47,052 nucleotides of DNA, taken from contig JAFYRW010000017.1 of NCBI GenBank assembly GCA_017546785.1, positions 1 to 47,052 of the forward strand, given 5' to 3'. Source of the stretch: Bacteroidaceae bacterium (GTDB lineage Bacteria; Bacteroidota; Bacteroidia; Bacteroidales; Bacteroidaceae). Positions within the stretch are counted from its first letter, which is position 1; each line of letters starts with the position of its first letter. Below the pieces are notes generated by a model that ran no database searches, was not told the origin of the DNA, and worked only from the letters and a program-made list of their open reading frames with translations. This document shows, piece after piece, positions 27,198 through 35,498 of the stretch. The translations under genes and the position numbers were made by a program.

Positions 27198-29420
27198 TTA
27201 TGGCTTAAGGGTGAGTAGCACATAGCTACCCTTTATTACATTCTCTCCGGCACGTATGCTCTGTGATACCACTCTTCCGTGCCCGCTTATCGAGGACTTT
27301 AGTCCGGCTTTTCTCATAAGGAACAGAGCATCCTTTGCTCCCATTCCAACTACGTTTGGAACAATGTTCTCCTTTAGCTCGACGCTCGAGAGTACAATCT
27401 CATTCTCGTTTGTCTCTATTGTGCCCCACGATGGCTCTTCGGGTGAATTGCTCACCTCACCATTCTCCTTTGTCCTGATGTCTATTCTGTTGAATAGATA
27501 ATCGGCTGCGGTCAAATTACCTCTCTTTGCTGTCGGTAACATAGGGTGCAGTGTGTCAATGGCACTCTCGATAGGCAGAATACTCTCTTTTGCCGATATC
27601 TTCTCGGCAATCTCCTTTAGTACAGGTGCCGATACGCTTCCTCCTCCTCCGGGATTGTGGCTGAGTACCTGTACTATACAGGTATATTCTGGCTTGTCGG
27701 CGGGGAAGAATCCACAGAAACTGTATAGATTGAATTTACCCTGCTTCTGATAGCCTCCTACTCCCGATACCTCGGCTGTTCCGGTCTTTCCTGCAATAAG
27801 CACCTTGTCCGACTGTGCATTCTTTCCTGTTCTCTTTTCGGAGTGTCCGTTTACCACCGATACCAACGCCGCGTTCAGCGTCTTTACAGTCTTTTTCGAC
27901 AGCATATTTCTGCGCAGTACCTTTGTGGGGAATGTCTCTACAACCTCTCGGCCATCTACTATGGCCTTTACAAGGCGCGGAGCCATCTGGTCGCCTCCGT
28001 TGGCTATTGTATTGTAGAATGTCAGCATATTTATCGCTGTCATTGCTACCGAATATCCGTAGGACATTGTGGTCAGCGTGAGGCTCTTTGCCGGAGTCTT
28101 CTCTATATTGGTTATTGACGGTGTTACCTCCGATGCAATCAGCTTGTAATTCTCGTCCATTCCGAATCTCTTGAGAGTCTCTACGAATCGTCCGTGCTCA
28201 TTATCCTCGACGTATCGGTCGGTGACGAACTGCACCATTCCAACGTTTGACGAGTGCATAAGTACATCATTCAGTCCATATTTTACCTGTCCTTTAAGCG
28301 GAGTAACGCTGTCCTTGAGCTTCTTGCCGTAGAATTTGTGCTCTCCGTCGTAGGTAAGCACTGAGTCTCCTTCTTTAATCTTGCCATCTTCGAGGGCTGC
28401 GGCAAGCGCCACTGTCTTGAATATTGAACCGGGCTCCATTCGGCGACCAAGCGCGTGATTCTCGGTGATATTGTTCTCGGTAGGCTCGTAGGTCTCAATG
28501 TAGACGCCGTCGCCAACCTTCGTAAGGTTTACTATAGCCTTAATGTCGCCACTCTTTACCTCCATCAGTATCACCCATCCGGCAAGGCCTTTGTGGTCGA
28601 TGAGCTTTCGGTGCAGAGCCTGCTCGCATATATCCTGCATTTCGGTATTCAGTGTCGTCTGAATATCTTTACCGTGTATAGGCTCGCGCTCTACCGTTGT
28701 TCGCGATTTTATTCTGTTTCCTACTCCGTCTTTTCCTTTTAGTATATCGTCGTACTTTTTCTCGAGGCCGTAGGTTGTCCATAGTTTCTTGTTGCTGCTT
28801 TCGGTCTCACTCTCCTTTGCGTCGCCCAATGTGGCTATTGCAAGCGAGCCGAAGAGCTTCTTGCGCTCCTTTACCTCCTTGATCTTTAAGCCCGAATAGG
28901 CTGCCGGCTTCGAGAGTATTGTCAGCTGCTTTATCTGTTTGTATTGTCCGTACGACAAGGCAATGTTCCGTGGAAACAGGGGGTACTCTCGTCGTTGAGG
29001 CTGTCTGTTCTTTTGTAGCGCCATTCCTGCTCTAAGATGCTTCTCGTGCTCGGCGGCGCTCCATTGGGGTATAATCTTGGCAAGCTCTGTGGAGAGTTTC
29101 TTTACATTGTTGCTCCATATTGTGTCTTTTTTTGCAAGCACCCTCTTCTCGGCCTCTTTGTTGTTGTCGGTGTAGTCAAAGTCAATGAAAAGGTTGTATT
29201 TTACGTGGTTGCACACCAAAAGCTCGCCATTGTCGCTTAGAATATTGCCTCGTGCGGCAGCAATAGGAATGTTTGTCCTCACCTGAAACGACGCCACCTC
29301 ATTCCAAAAGTCCTTCTGTAGCATTATAAATACTACTTTGGCGGCGATTATTATGCCGGATAGCAGTATCAGGCATAATACGATATTGAATCGGCGTGTT
29401 ATATTTTGTGGGTCGAACAT
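27198..29420 (-). CDS. ftsI: Septal penicillin-binding protein FtsI (PBP3-type transpeptidase) with PASTA tail
   Basis: This 740-residue class B penicillin-binding protein cross-links septal peptidoglycan. One membrane helix lies at about 12-34, then a dimerisation/pedestal domain, then the transpeptidase. The catalytic motifs are SIFK with Ser332, SSN in LMHSSNVGMVQF, and KTG at 545-547 (IAGKTGTAEVSG). After about residue 675, IVPNVVGMGAKDALFLMRKA and a VLLTLKP end form one PASTA repeat, a small domain that can bind uncross-linked peptidoglycan. This tail is absent from E. coli FtsI but usual in Bacteroidota as I recall. It sits between the ftsL-like gene (12 bp) and murE. Confidence 0.94.
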   Translation of the reverse strand: MFDPQNITRRFNIVLCLILLSGIIIAAKVVFIMLQKDFWNEVASFQVRTNIPIAAARGNILSDNGELLVCNHVKYNLFIDFDYTDNNKEAEKRVLAKKDTIWSNNVKKLSTELAKIIPQWSAAEHEKHLRAGMALQKNRQPQRREYPLFPRNIALSYGQYKQIKQLTILSKPAAYSGLKIKEVKERKKLFGSLAIATLGDAKESETESSNKKLWTTYGLEKKYDDILKGKDGVGNRIKSRTTVEREPIHGKDIQTTLNTEMQDICEQALHRKLIDHKGLAGWVILMEVKSGDIKAIVNLTKVGDGVYIETYEPTENNITENHALGRRMEPGSIFKTVALAAALEDGKIKEGDSVLTYDGEHKFYGKKLKDSVTPLKGQVKYGLNDVLMHSSNVGMVQFVTDRYVEDNEHGRFVETLKRFGMDENYKLIASEVTPSITNIEKTPAKSLTLTTMSYGYSVAMTAINMLTFYNTIANGGDQMAPRLVKAIVDGREVVETFPTKVLRRNMLSKKTVKTLNAALVSVVNGHSEKRTGKNAQSDKVLIAGKTGTAEVSGVGGYQKQGKFNLYSFCGFFPADKPEYTCIVQVLSHNPGGGGSVSAPVLKEIAEKISAKESILPIESAIDTLHPMLPTAKRGNLTAADYLFNRIDIRTKENGEVSNSPEEPSWGTIETNENEIVLSSVELKENIVPNVVGMGAKDALFLMRKAGLKSSISGHGRVVSQSIRAGENVIKGSYVLLTLKP

Positions 29421-29432
29421 TCTTGTTGTCTC

Positions 29433-29765
29433 TTATTCAATTACAAATGGTGGGTGTGTGGCGCTTTTAAGCTTGCTATTGTGCTTGTTTATATACTCCT
29501 CGATGCGCGACTGGCGGCTCTTTTCCGAAAATTCGCTTTGCAGCGTGAGTACATCGTATGTAAGGTCTTGCTTTGTCTTGTTTAGTTTTACTATCTCACT
29601 TTCTTGCTGCTGTAGAGCGTAGCGGTTGCTTATGTAAATGAATGCGTATAGTACAATCACTACTAAGAGCAACGCGTTCTCTGTGAAAATATCGCTGCTA
29701 AGGAATTTGCCTCCCAAAAAGTAGCTGAATATTCCTCTCGCTTTTTTCTTTTTCTCTGTTGCCAT
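29433..29765 (-). CDS. FtsL-like bitopic division protein
   Basis: This 110-residue protein has a Lys-rich cytoplasmic start (MATEKKKKARG), a single hydrophobic helix at about 29-46 (ENALLLVVIVLYAFIYIS), and an exported heptad-rich region at about 50-95 (QQESEIVKLNKTKQDLTYDV) expected to form a coiled coil. That is FtsL/DivIC architecture. Sequence similarity to E. coli FtsL is too weak to see by eye, so the call rests on topology and on its place between rsmH and ftsI, where ftsL belongs. It probably pairs with FtsQ and a DivIC/FtsB protein encoded elsewhere. Confidence 0.78.
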   Translation of the reverse strand: MATEKKKKARGIFSYFLGGKFLSSDIFTENALLLVVIVLYAFIYISNRYALQQQESEIVKLNKTKQDLTYDVLTLQSEFSEKSRQSRIEEYINKHNSKLKSATHPPFVIE

Positions 29766-29793
29766 TTTCTCTCTCTGTAAAAGTTAAGGTCTC

Positions 29794-30705
29794 TTATTCG
29801 CCTTTCTTTATAGCTATTCGTAGCTTGGCGCTACGCGAACGGGGGTTCTTAACCATCTCATCGTCGGTGGGAACAATAATCTTGCTTACGTCGAATGGCG
29901 ATTTTACACAACCGAAAAAGTCTTTTTCCACAATTCCCTCTACGTTGCCGCTTTTCATAAAGTTCTTTACTATGCGGTCCTCTATGGAGTGATAGGTTAT
30001 TACAACCAGACGTCCGCCGGGCTTCAATAGCTCTTTTGCCTGTTCCAGCATCTCCTCGAGGCTCTCAACCTCTTTGTTAATCTCTATTCTAAGAGCCTGA
30101 AAGACCTTTGCAAGCTCTTTTTTCTCGCGCTGAGGCGGGCAGAAAGGCTTTGCAACCTCCAAAAGGTCGTTTATTCTGCGGAAGGGGGATGTTGCTCTGC
30201 GCTTTACAATTGCGCTTGCCAATTTACGGCTGCAGTTGAGTTCGCCGTATAATTTGAATATCTTGGCAAGCTTCTCCTCGGGAGCGTTGTTCAAAAGGTC
30301 GGCGGCCGTTTCTCCTCCTCTCTTGTTCATACGCATATCAAGCTCGGCGTCGAATCGGAACGAGAAGCCTCGTGTCTCATCATCGAAATGGTGTCCCGAA
30401 ACTCCAAGGTCGGCAAGCAGAGCATCTATCCCCTCTACATCGTGGTAACGCATAAAATTGTACAGGAATCTGAAGTTTCCGCGTACAAAGGTAAAGCGCT
30501 TGTCGTCGGGAGCATTCTTTTCGGCATCCTCATCCTGGTCGAAGCTGTAAAGATGACCTTTCTTGCCTAATCGTCCGAGAATCTCTCTCGAATGTCCGCC
30601 GCCACCAAATGTTACATCGACGCAAATGCTGTCGGCCTCAATCTGCATACCGTCTACGCTCTCCTTGAGCATTACAGGGGTGTGATAAACTAATTCTTCG
30701 CTCAT
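29794..30705 (-). CDS. rsmH: 16S rRNA (cytosine1402-N4)-methyltransferase
   Basis: This 303-residue S-adenosylmethionine-dependent enzyme (formerly MraW) methylates C1402 in the ribosomal P site. VYHTPVMLKESVDGM is the usual N-terminal motif, CVDVTFGGGGHSREIL the SAM-binding loop, and ALLADLGVSGHHFDDETRGF a family-specific block. FQALRIEINKEVESLEEML and VVITYHSIEDRIVKNFM are also family-specific. The start overlaps the mraZ stop as ATGA. It is preceded by an unusually good ribosome-binding string, GGAGGAGG (30710-30717 on the minus strand). Bacteroidota rarely use strong sites of this kind, though here the string also encodes the end of MraZ. Confidence 0.96.
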   Translation of the reverse strand: MSEELVYHTPVMLKESVDGMQIEADSICVDVTFGGGGHSREILGRLGKKGHLYSFDQDEDAEKNAPDDKRFTFVRGNFRFLYNFMRYHDVEGIDALLADLGVSGHHFDDETRGFSFRFDAELDMRMNKRGGETAADLLNNAPEEKLAKIFKLYGELNCSRKLASAIVKRRATSPFRRINDLLEVAKPFCPPQREKKELAKVFQALRIEINKEVESLEEMLEQAKELLKPGGRLVVITYHSIEDRIVKNFMKSGNVEGIVEKDFFGCVKSPFDVSKIIVPTDDEMVKNPRSRSAKLRIAIKKGE

Positions 30706-31160
30706 TGTGCCTCCTCCTTTTTCGACATTATTTTCTCCAGTTCACTGCTGAACTCCTCGGGATTCATAAAAGGCTTCTCGACTTTGTCTTTTGCCCAAAT
30801 TTCTATAGTCTCGTACATTCCTATAAAGCGTACCTCCTGCTCTATTCCTGCAATCTTAAGATAGCGCTTGGGTAGCAGTATTCTGCCGTTGCTGTCAATG
30901 TTGAGCTCCTCAATGTCGGCAACGAACTGCCTGAATATCATCTGGTGTGTCGCGTTCCATATATCCAGTCGGGCACGTAGTTGGTCGAGCTGCTCGTTCC
31001 ACACCTTTTCGGGGTAAATTACAAGGCAATCCTGATGAACATCCTTGCGTAGCATAACCTTCTCGCTTCCTGCAGTTTGCAGAATGCGGCGGAAGCAGGC
31101 GGGCAGAAATACTCGCCCTTTGCTGTCGGTTTTTGCCTCGATATTGCCTATGAAACGCAT
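30702..31160 (-). CDS. mraZ: Transcriptional regulator MraZ
   Basis: Starting at MRFIGNIEAKTDSKGRVFLP (ATG at 31160), the protein is 152 residues; 20 upstream codons in frame would run through the operator and are unlikely. Two SpoVT/AbrB-type domains are visible, each with a D-x-K/N-GR-hydrophobic-LP core: DSKGRVFLPACFRR at about 12-25 and DSNGRILLPKRYLK at about 88-101. MraZ forms ring-shaped oligomers and in other bacteria controls its own dcw operon by binding TGGG-type direct repeats. Matching repeats lie just upstream at 31205-31219. The stop overlaps the rsmH start. It is the first gene of a roughly 16-kb minus-strand cluster. Confidence 0.95.
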   Translation of the reverse strand: MRFIGNIEAKTDSKGRVFLPACFRRILQTAGSEKVMLRKDVHQDCLVIYPEKVWNEQLDQLRARLDIWNATHQMIFRQFVADIEELNIDSNGRILLPKRYLKIAGIEQEVRFIGMYETIEIWAKDKVEKPFMNPEEFSSELEKIMSKKEEAQ

Positions 31161-31189
31161 ATTTTGATGGGAATGTAGTATAATCGTTT

Positions 31190-31197
31190 CAAAATTA
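31190..31197 (-). promoter_or_regulatory. mraZ/dcw -7 box
   Basis: On the minus strand TAATTTTG matches TAnnTTTG, about 30 bases before the mraZ ATG. The -33 region lacks TTTG. The spacer is occupied by the TGGGG repeats, consistent with a promoter under direct repression. Confidence 0.55.
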
Positions 31198-31220
31198 CAC
31201 AATTCCCCACAATTCCCCAC
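31196..31220 (-). promoter_or_regulatory. Likely MraZ operator (10-bp direct repeats)
   Basis: On the minus strand GTGGGGAATT occurs twice in tandem with a 10-base period (TGGGG at 31205-31209 and 31215-31219), followed by a partial third unit GTGTAATT. The E. coli MraZ site is TGGGN repeated every 10 bases, so spacing and core match. The repeats sit immediately upstream of the mraZ -7 box, where a bound ring would exclude RNA polymerase. Confidence 0.7.
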
Positions 31221-31503
31221 TATTTTTTGAGGGATAAATTCCTAAAAGTTTTCAACAGGTTGTTTATTTTATTTCAGTGTGTTATTCTGTTGAGAATAAA
31301 TTCATTGTCAGAGTGTGCTCTCGGTGGGGATAAGTCTTTTTTGTTGCTCGCGCATTAAATGCAGGCTCTGCAGTGAGCGGGTGATTTTTTTCTGTTTTTT
31401 GTGCGATTCGCGCAAAAAGAGAGGCTGTGCCGAAAAATATTGGAGTAAACTTACTGTTTCTCGCTGGCTTGTTACTATTTTTGGGTGGAAATTAAATTTT
31501 ACA
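31221..31503. other. Intergenic region between dcw cluster and M28 peptidase gene
   Basis: I see no gene here. A near-perfect inverted repeat (TTTTCAACAG near 31250 and CTGTTGAGAA near 31291) has a loop of about 28 bases and unknown meaning. A plus-strand TATTTTTG at 31476-31483, about 20 bases before the peptidase ATG, is a likely -7 box for that gene. Confidence 0.5.
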
Positions 31504-32505
31504 ATGAATAGAATCCTGTTTTTAGCATTGCTTTTTGCACTATGTGGTAATTCTGTCGCTCAGAATGCTCGCGATAAGGGGTTGTCGATAATATCGGCAG
31601 AAAATGCACAAAATTACATAGGCTTTCTTGCCGATGATTTTCTGCAGGGACGCGGAGCCGGAACCGAGGGTGGCAGAATGGCTGCCGCTTATATTGTGTC
31701 GTTGCTTGCCGATTGGGGAGTAGCGCCTCTTCTCGACGATGGTTACTGCCAACCGTTCGAGGCAGTCAAGAGCACCGATGCCTACAATAAAAGATGGGAA
31801 ATATCGCTCGACTCACTCTCTGTTCTTGGAAAAAAGGCGGGCTACGAGGTTGTCGCGCTGAATAATATTCTGGCGGTGATTCCCGGAAAAAACAGCGATG
31901 AAATGGTGATTATTGGTGCGCACTACGACCATATGGGTAATGATTATCCTGTGCTTGGAGACTCCTGCTACAATGGTGCCGACGACAATGCTTCGGGAGT
32001 GTCGGCAGTGCTTCAGATAGCAAAGGCAATGAAGCTGTCGGGCGCTGTGCCGCGTCGTACCGTTGTCTTTGCCTTTTGGGACGCCGAGGAGCGTGGACTA
32101 TTAGGCTCGCGACATTTTGTCTCTACCCTTTGTGGCAATGCAGAGATAAAGGCCTATATGAATTTTGATATGATAGGCCGTGGCCCAAAGAGTAATCCCT
32201 CCCATTTGTCATATTTCTATTCGGCGGCAAATGCTGCGTTCGGAGAGTGGTTGCGCGACGATTGTAAAAAGCATTCCTTCTGCTTTCTGCCAGACTATCG
32301 TCCCACGGAGAATCTTAACGTAGGAAGCGACAATGCCTCTTTTGCCCGATTGGGCATTCCTGTCGTGTGGTATCACACCGAGGGGCACCCCGACTATCAT
32401 TTGCCTTCGGACGTTGCCAAAAAGATAGACTATCGCAAACTTACCGATATTACCCGCGCCGCCTATTTATGCGCGTGGCGTTTGGCCAACGAAAAGGATT
32501 ATTGA
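31504..32505 (+). CDS. Secreted M28-family zinc aminopeptidase
   Basis: From the ATG at 31504 the protein has 333 residues; 63 further upstream codons are open but unlike protein. Residues 1-19 form a signal peptide (LFLALLFALCGNSVAQ). The M28 di-zinc motifs are present in order: VIIGAHYDHMG (His140), GADDNASGVSAVL (bridging Asp160), FWDAEERGLLGSRHF (Glu195 catalytic, Glu196 ligand), MNFDMIGR (Asp ligand) and EGHPDYHLPSD (last His). It should remove N-terminal residues from peptides in the periplasm or outside the cell. The exact specificity is unknown. It is divergent from the dcw cluster and converges with nhaA 2 bp away. Confidence 0.9.
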   Translation: MNRILFLALLFALCGNSVAQNARDKGLSIISAENAQNYIGFLADDFLQGRGAGTEGGRMAAAYIVSLLADWGVAPLLDDGYCQPFEAVKSTDAYNKRWEISLDSLSVLGKKAGYEVVALNNILAVIPGKNSDEMVIIGAHYDHMGNDYPVLGDSCYNGADDNASGVSAVLQIAKAMKLSGAVPRRTVVFAFWDAEERGLLGSRHFVSTLCGNAEIKAYMNFDMIGRGPKSNPSHLSYFYSAANAAFGEWLRDDCKKHSFCFLPDYRPTENLNVGSDNASFARLGIPVVWYHTEGHPDYHLPSDVAKKIDYRKLTDITRAAYLCAWRLANEKDY

Positions 32506-32507
32506 AC

Positions 32508-33860
32508 TTAATCCTCGCATACAGTCTCTTTGGGCAGATAGCGGTTGAGCAGTATGCATCCTGCTATAGCCGCCAGCATCGAACCGCACAGAATACCGAG
32601 CTTTGCTTGACTGAGCATTGCTGCACCGTCGGCTCCCAATGGTGCGTATGAAAGGTCGGCAATGAATATCGAAACGGTGAGTCCTATGCCGCACAGCATA
32701 CAAACGGCAATGAAAGAGTTCCAATTGCAACCTTTTGGCAATTGTACAATATTGCACTTTATGGCTACCCACGAGAATCCTAATACACCGGTGAATTTGC
32801 CGACAGCAAGGCTTATCATTACAGGAAGGCCTACTCCGCCTATTATGGTGTCGAGACTCATTGTAGAAAGGTCAATTCCTACATTGGCAAAGGCAAAGAG
32901 AGGTATGATGACGTATCCTATGAGTGTGTGGAGGTCATCCTCGAGAGCCTGCAGGGGGCTTATGAGTTTGTCGGCAGCCGACTCTATGCTCTTTAATTTG
33001 TGAATCTCGTTGTTGCTCAGTATTACAGTGTGATGCTTGCCGTTAATGTCGTGCGAGGGTAGGCTGTTGATATTATTGCGTATGCGCTCAATGTAGTATA
33101 CCGATGCTTTTCGCAGCGAGGCGGGAACAAAGAAAGCAACGATTACTCCGGCAATGGTAGCGTGTATGCCTGAATTCAACATAGTATACCATAATACCAA
33201 TCCAACGATAAGATAGAATGATTTTGCTCTCACTCGGCGAATGTTACCAAAGGCCAGAAGAACGATGCAGGCAATGGAGAGTGCTATATATGTCGTATCA
33301 ATATCCGATGAGTAGAATAGGGCAATAACCAATATTCCGCCAAGGTCATCGGCTACAGCAAGTGCCGCAAGGAATACCTTGAGTCCCAATGGTACTCTTT
33401 TGTTGAATATCGAAAGAACTCCCAACGAGAATGCAATGTCGGTGGCCATTGGTATAGCTGCTCCGCGTAGCATCTGAGGGTTGTTGGGGCATAATATCCA
33501 AAAGAAAAGTATGGGGATAAGCATACCGCCAAAAGCGCCGATGATTGGCAGTAGTGCCTTTTGCAGCGACGACAGCTCTCCTACAAGAATCTCGCGCTTA
33601 ATTTCCAATCCGACCGAAAGGAAGAATATAGCCATTAGAAAATCATTTATCACAGCTATCAGCGACATTTCGTGTCCATCGTGGCTGAATAGATTGAATT
33701 CTCCTATAGAGACGCTTATGGGATTCTCCCACAATGCAAAATAGTGCTCTTTCAGTGCCGTGTTTGCACAAACAATGGCTAATATAGTGAATAGAATAAG
33801 AATTGCGCTCGACGACGTGTAGCGCTTTATCATACTTCTTAGACTGTAGTTGTTGTTCAT
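32508..33860 (-). CDS. nhaA: Na+/H+ antiporter NhaA
   Basis: This 450-residue inner-membrane protein has about twelve hydrophobic segments. AALAVADDLGGILVIALFY contains the Asp pair D171/D172, matching the ion-binding Asp163/Asp164 of E. coli NhaA. MATDIAFSLGVLSIF has the conserved Asp141 (Asp133-like) and unwound-helix motif. The N-terminal region has FFLSVGLEIKREILVGELSS, a strong NhaA signature. It exports Na+ in exchange for protons and helps with pH and salt stress. It is longer than the 388-residue E. coli protein because of a hydrophilic loop (about 255-300, with SHDINGKHHTVIL). A -7 box TAACTTTG lies upstream at 33890-33897 on the minus strand. Confidence 0.94.
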   Translation of the reverse strand: MNNNYSLRSMIKRYTSSSAILILFTILAIVCANTALKEHYFALWENPISVSIGEFNLFSHDGHEMSLIAVINDFLMAIFFLSVGLEIKREILVGELSSLQKALLPIIGAFGGMLIPILFFWILCPNNPQMLRGAAIPMATDIAFSLGVLSIFNKRVPLGLKVFLAALAVADDLGGILVIALFYSSDIDTTYIALSIACIVLLAFGNIRRVRAKSFYLIVGLVLWYTMLNSGIHATIAGVIVAFFVPASLRKASVYYIERIRNNINSLPSHDINGKHHTVILSNNEIHKLKSIESAADKLISPLQALEDDLHTLIGYVIIPLFAFANVGIDLSTMSLDTIIGGVGLPVMISLAVGKFTGVLGFSWVAIKCNIVQLPKGCNWNSFIAVCMLCGIGLTVSIFIADLSYAPLGADGAAMLSQAKLGILCGSMLAAIAGCILLNRYLPKETVCED

Positions 33861-33889
33861 AGTTTATCTTCGCTTTTCTGTTTGGACGG

Positions 33890-33897
33890 CAAAGTTA
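33890..33897 (-). promoter_or_regulatory. nhaA -7 box
   Basis: TAACTTTG on the minus strand matches TAnnTTTG about 29 bases before the nhaA ATG. No TTTG is visible at -33. The strong hairpin at 33968-34007 upstream suggests nhaA is transcribed separately from the C1 peptidase gene. Confidence 0.45.
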
Positions 33898-33967
33898 CCC
33901 TGTTTTATGCAGTCGCGCTCCTCTTTGTTTATCGGTTTTTTCGATTGATGGAATCGTTTTTAACAAT

Positions 33968-34007
33968 AATAATATCGCGCACTGGCTGACCGGTGCGCGA
34001 TATTATT
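33968..34007 (-). terminator. Long hairpin after the C1 peptidase gene
   Basis: The arms AATAATATCGCGCAC and GTGCGCGATATTATT pair over 15 perfect bases. TGG/CCG extends the stem inward around loop CTGA. It lies 18 bp after the peptidase stop. The downstream minus-strand side is AT-rich but has no clean T run, so termination strength is uncertain. Confidence 0.65.
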
Positions 34008-34025
34008 GTCTCTATGCGGTGGAGA

Positions 34026-35432
34026 TTATTCCTCGGGAGTGAACATAGGGTCCCAAGCGGGTAATCTTGTGGACTTTTGGTCGAGCACCTCAAGAACCTT
34101 TGCCGGGGCATATTTCTTGTCTACCACAAGGCGGAACATATATTCGTTGAACCACTCGTCGGTCATAATAAGCGTGCCTTTGTAGCCCGAGCTTGCTCCC
34201 CAGCTGTTCTCTACCTGCCATTTTGTGGGATTGCCATTGGCGTCAAGATCTACAGCCTTTAGTGTCATTGCGTGCGAAGAACCGCTGTCGAAGCTCATTA
34301 TGCGCTCGCTCTTGTTCATTGTGAATGTTGTTCCAAAGAGATTCTCGTAGTCGTAGTTGTTAATGTCGAGAGTACCGCGTGTAGAATCGAGATATTTGCC
34401 TACGTCGCACGAGAAGTACATCATTGTACTATCCTTTATCGATGCAATGGCCATTGCCTTTATCTCCTCGAGAGGAAGGTTCACATACAGCCAATTATGT
34501 CCGTCGTATACGTGACGGTCGTAATCAATCTCATAGGACTTCCAGTAGGGGCGGGTAGGGTCGTTCATCAGCATCACATAGTCGTTGCAAAGGTCCCATC
34601 CTATATATTTGTCGTAGAAACTCTTGGGAGTATATTTCTGAGGCTCCTCGCGATATTTTCCATTGGCATCCTTTGGGGCCCAGCTGAATTCTGTGGGAGG
34701 CACTCCGTACACCTTTACCAACATTTTGTACACAACCTTCAACTGCTCCTCCTTCATATTCTGCAGAGTCTTATCCTTTGCGCCGCTATCGGCAGCCTTA
34801 CGCAATTCTATACCAAATTCGCGCAGCTTACGCTTGAGAATATTGTTGAATGCCGCGGTCTTATTGCTGGTGTGTGTCTCGGGCATAACACCTTTGGGCA
34901 CAATACCATACTTTGTCACAAGATCCGACACTCCGGTAAAGGTTCCGCCGTCGCTCAGGGGGTTCTTGAAAAGCCACTCTACCATACGGTCGTCGATAGG
35001 CTTTTTGCGGGTGTCTATTATACCCTGAAGAAAGAGGTTCGATTTTTCTAATTGGTCCCAAAAGAAGTTATATACCTGCGAAAATTCGAATGCACCTATA
35101 TTCTGCTCGGCAATCATTTTTGCACGCATCACATTCATTCCGGTAAAGAGCCAGCAACGTCCCGACGACTCCTGGTCGCTGATACCTTTTGAATTTACGC
35201 TGTTGCTGAAGTAAGTGTCGAGCTCTTTCTGATTATCGTTGCTCAATGCCAATGAGTTCACGGCATTCGACAGCATAACATTCTGCAGGGCCTTTTCGGC
35301 TCCTTGTGGTGTGTAGCTCTTCTGAATCCTCTGGAGCATCTCATTGTCGATGCCTCCATTCTGTGCTGTAGCCGTTGCGCTGAACAGCATTGTTGCCATT
35401 ATGCAACCGGTTAATCCTAAAAATCTTTTCAT
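34026..35432 (-). CDS. Secreted C1 cysteine peptidase, bleomycin hydrolase/aminopeptidase C type
   Basis: The ATG at 35432 gives 468 residues; 21 open codons upstream do not look coding. Residues 1-24 are a signal peptide (MATMLFSATATAQ), so this papain-fold enzyme is exported, unlike cytoplasmic bleomycin hydrolases. The catalytic Cys93 is in SSGRCWLFTGMNVMR, with the Gln of DQESSGRCW before it. His387 is in DSGSSHAMTLKAV and Asn409 in WQVENSWG. Length and motifs match the C1B subfamily, which removes N-terminal residues from peptides. It probably handles peptides in the periplasm. It starts 66 bp after mfd on the same strand. Confidence 0.9.
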   Translation of the reverse strand: MKRFLGLTGCIMATMLFSATATAQNGGIDNEMLQRIQKSYTPQGAEKALQNVMLSNAVNSLALSNDNQKELDTYFSNSVNSKGISDQESSGRCWLFTGMNVMRAKMIAEQNIGAFEFSQVYNFFWDQLEKSNLFLQGIIDTRKKPIDDRMVEWLFKNPLSDGGTFTGVSDLVTKYGIVPKGVMPETHTSNKTAAFNNILKRKLREFGIELRKAADSGAKDKTLQNMKEEQLKVVYKMLVKVYGVPPTEFSWAPKDANGKYREEPQKYTPKSFYDKYIGWDLCNDYVMLMNDPTRPYWKSYEIDYDRHVYDGHNWLYVNLPLEEIKAMAIASIKDSTMMYFSCDVGKYLDSTRGTLDINNYDYENLFGTTFTMNKSERIMSFDSGSSHAMTLKAVDLDANGNPTKWQVENSWGASSGYKGTLIMTDEWFNEYMFRLVVDKKYAPAKVLEVLDQKSTRLPAWDPMFTPEE

Positions 35433-35498
35433 ATTGTTTATAATGGTTTTATCGTTTCTGTCGGCTAATATACTCCATTTGTGCCAATGGAACAAGAA

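Noticed and set aside
31240-31300. TTTTCAACA strings and inverted repeat as a DnaA-box region
   Set aside because: Each differs from the consensus, only one or two copies are present, and there are no origin-type repeats.
34272-35051. 259-codon frame opposite the C1 peptidase gene
   Set aside because: It has low-complexity Val/His/Cys composition typical of antisense reading of a real gene, with no motif.
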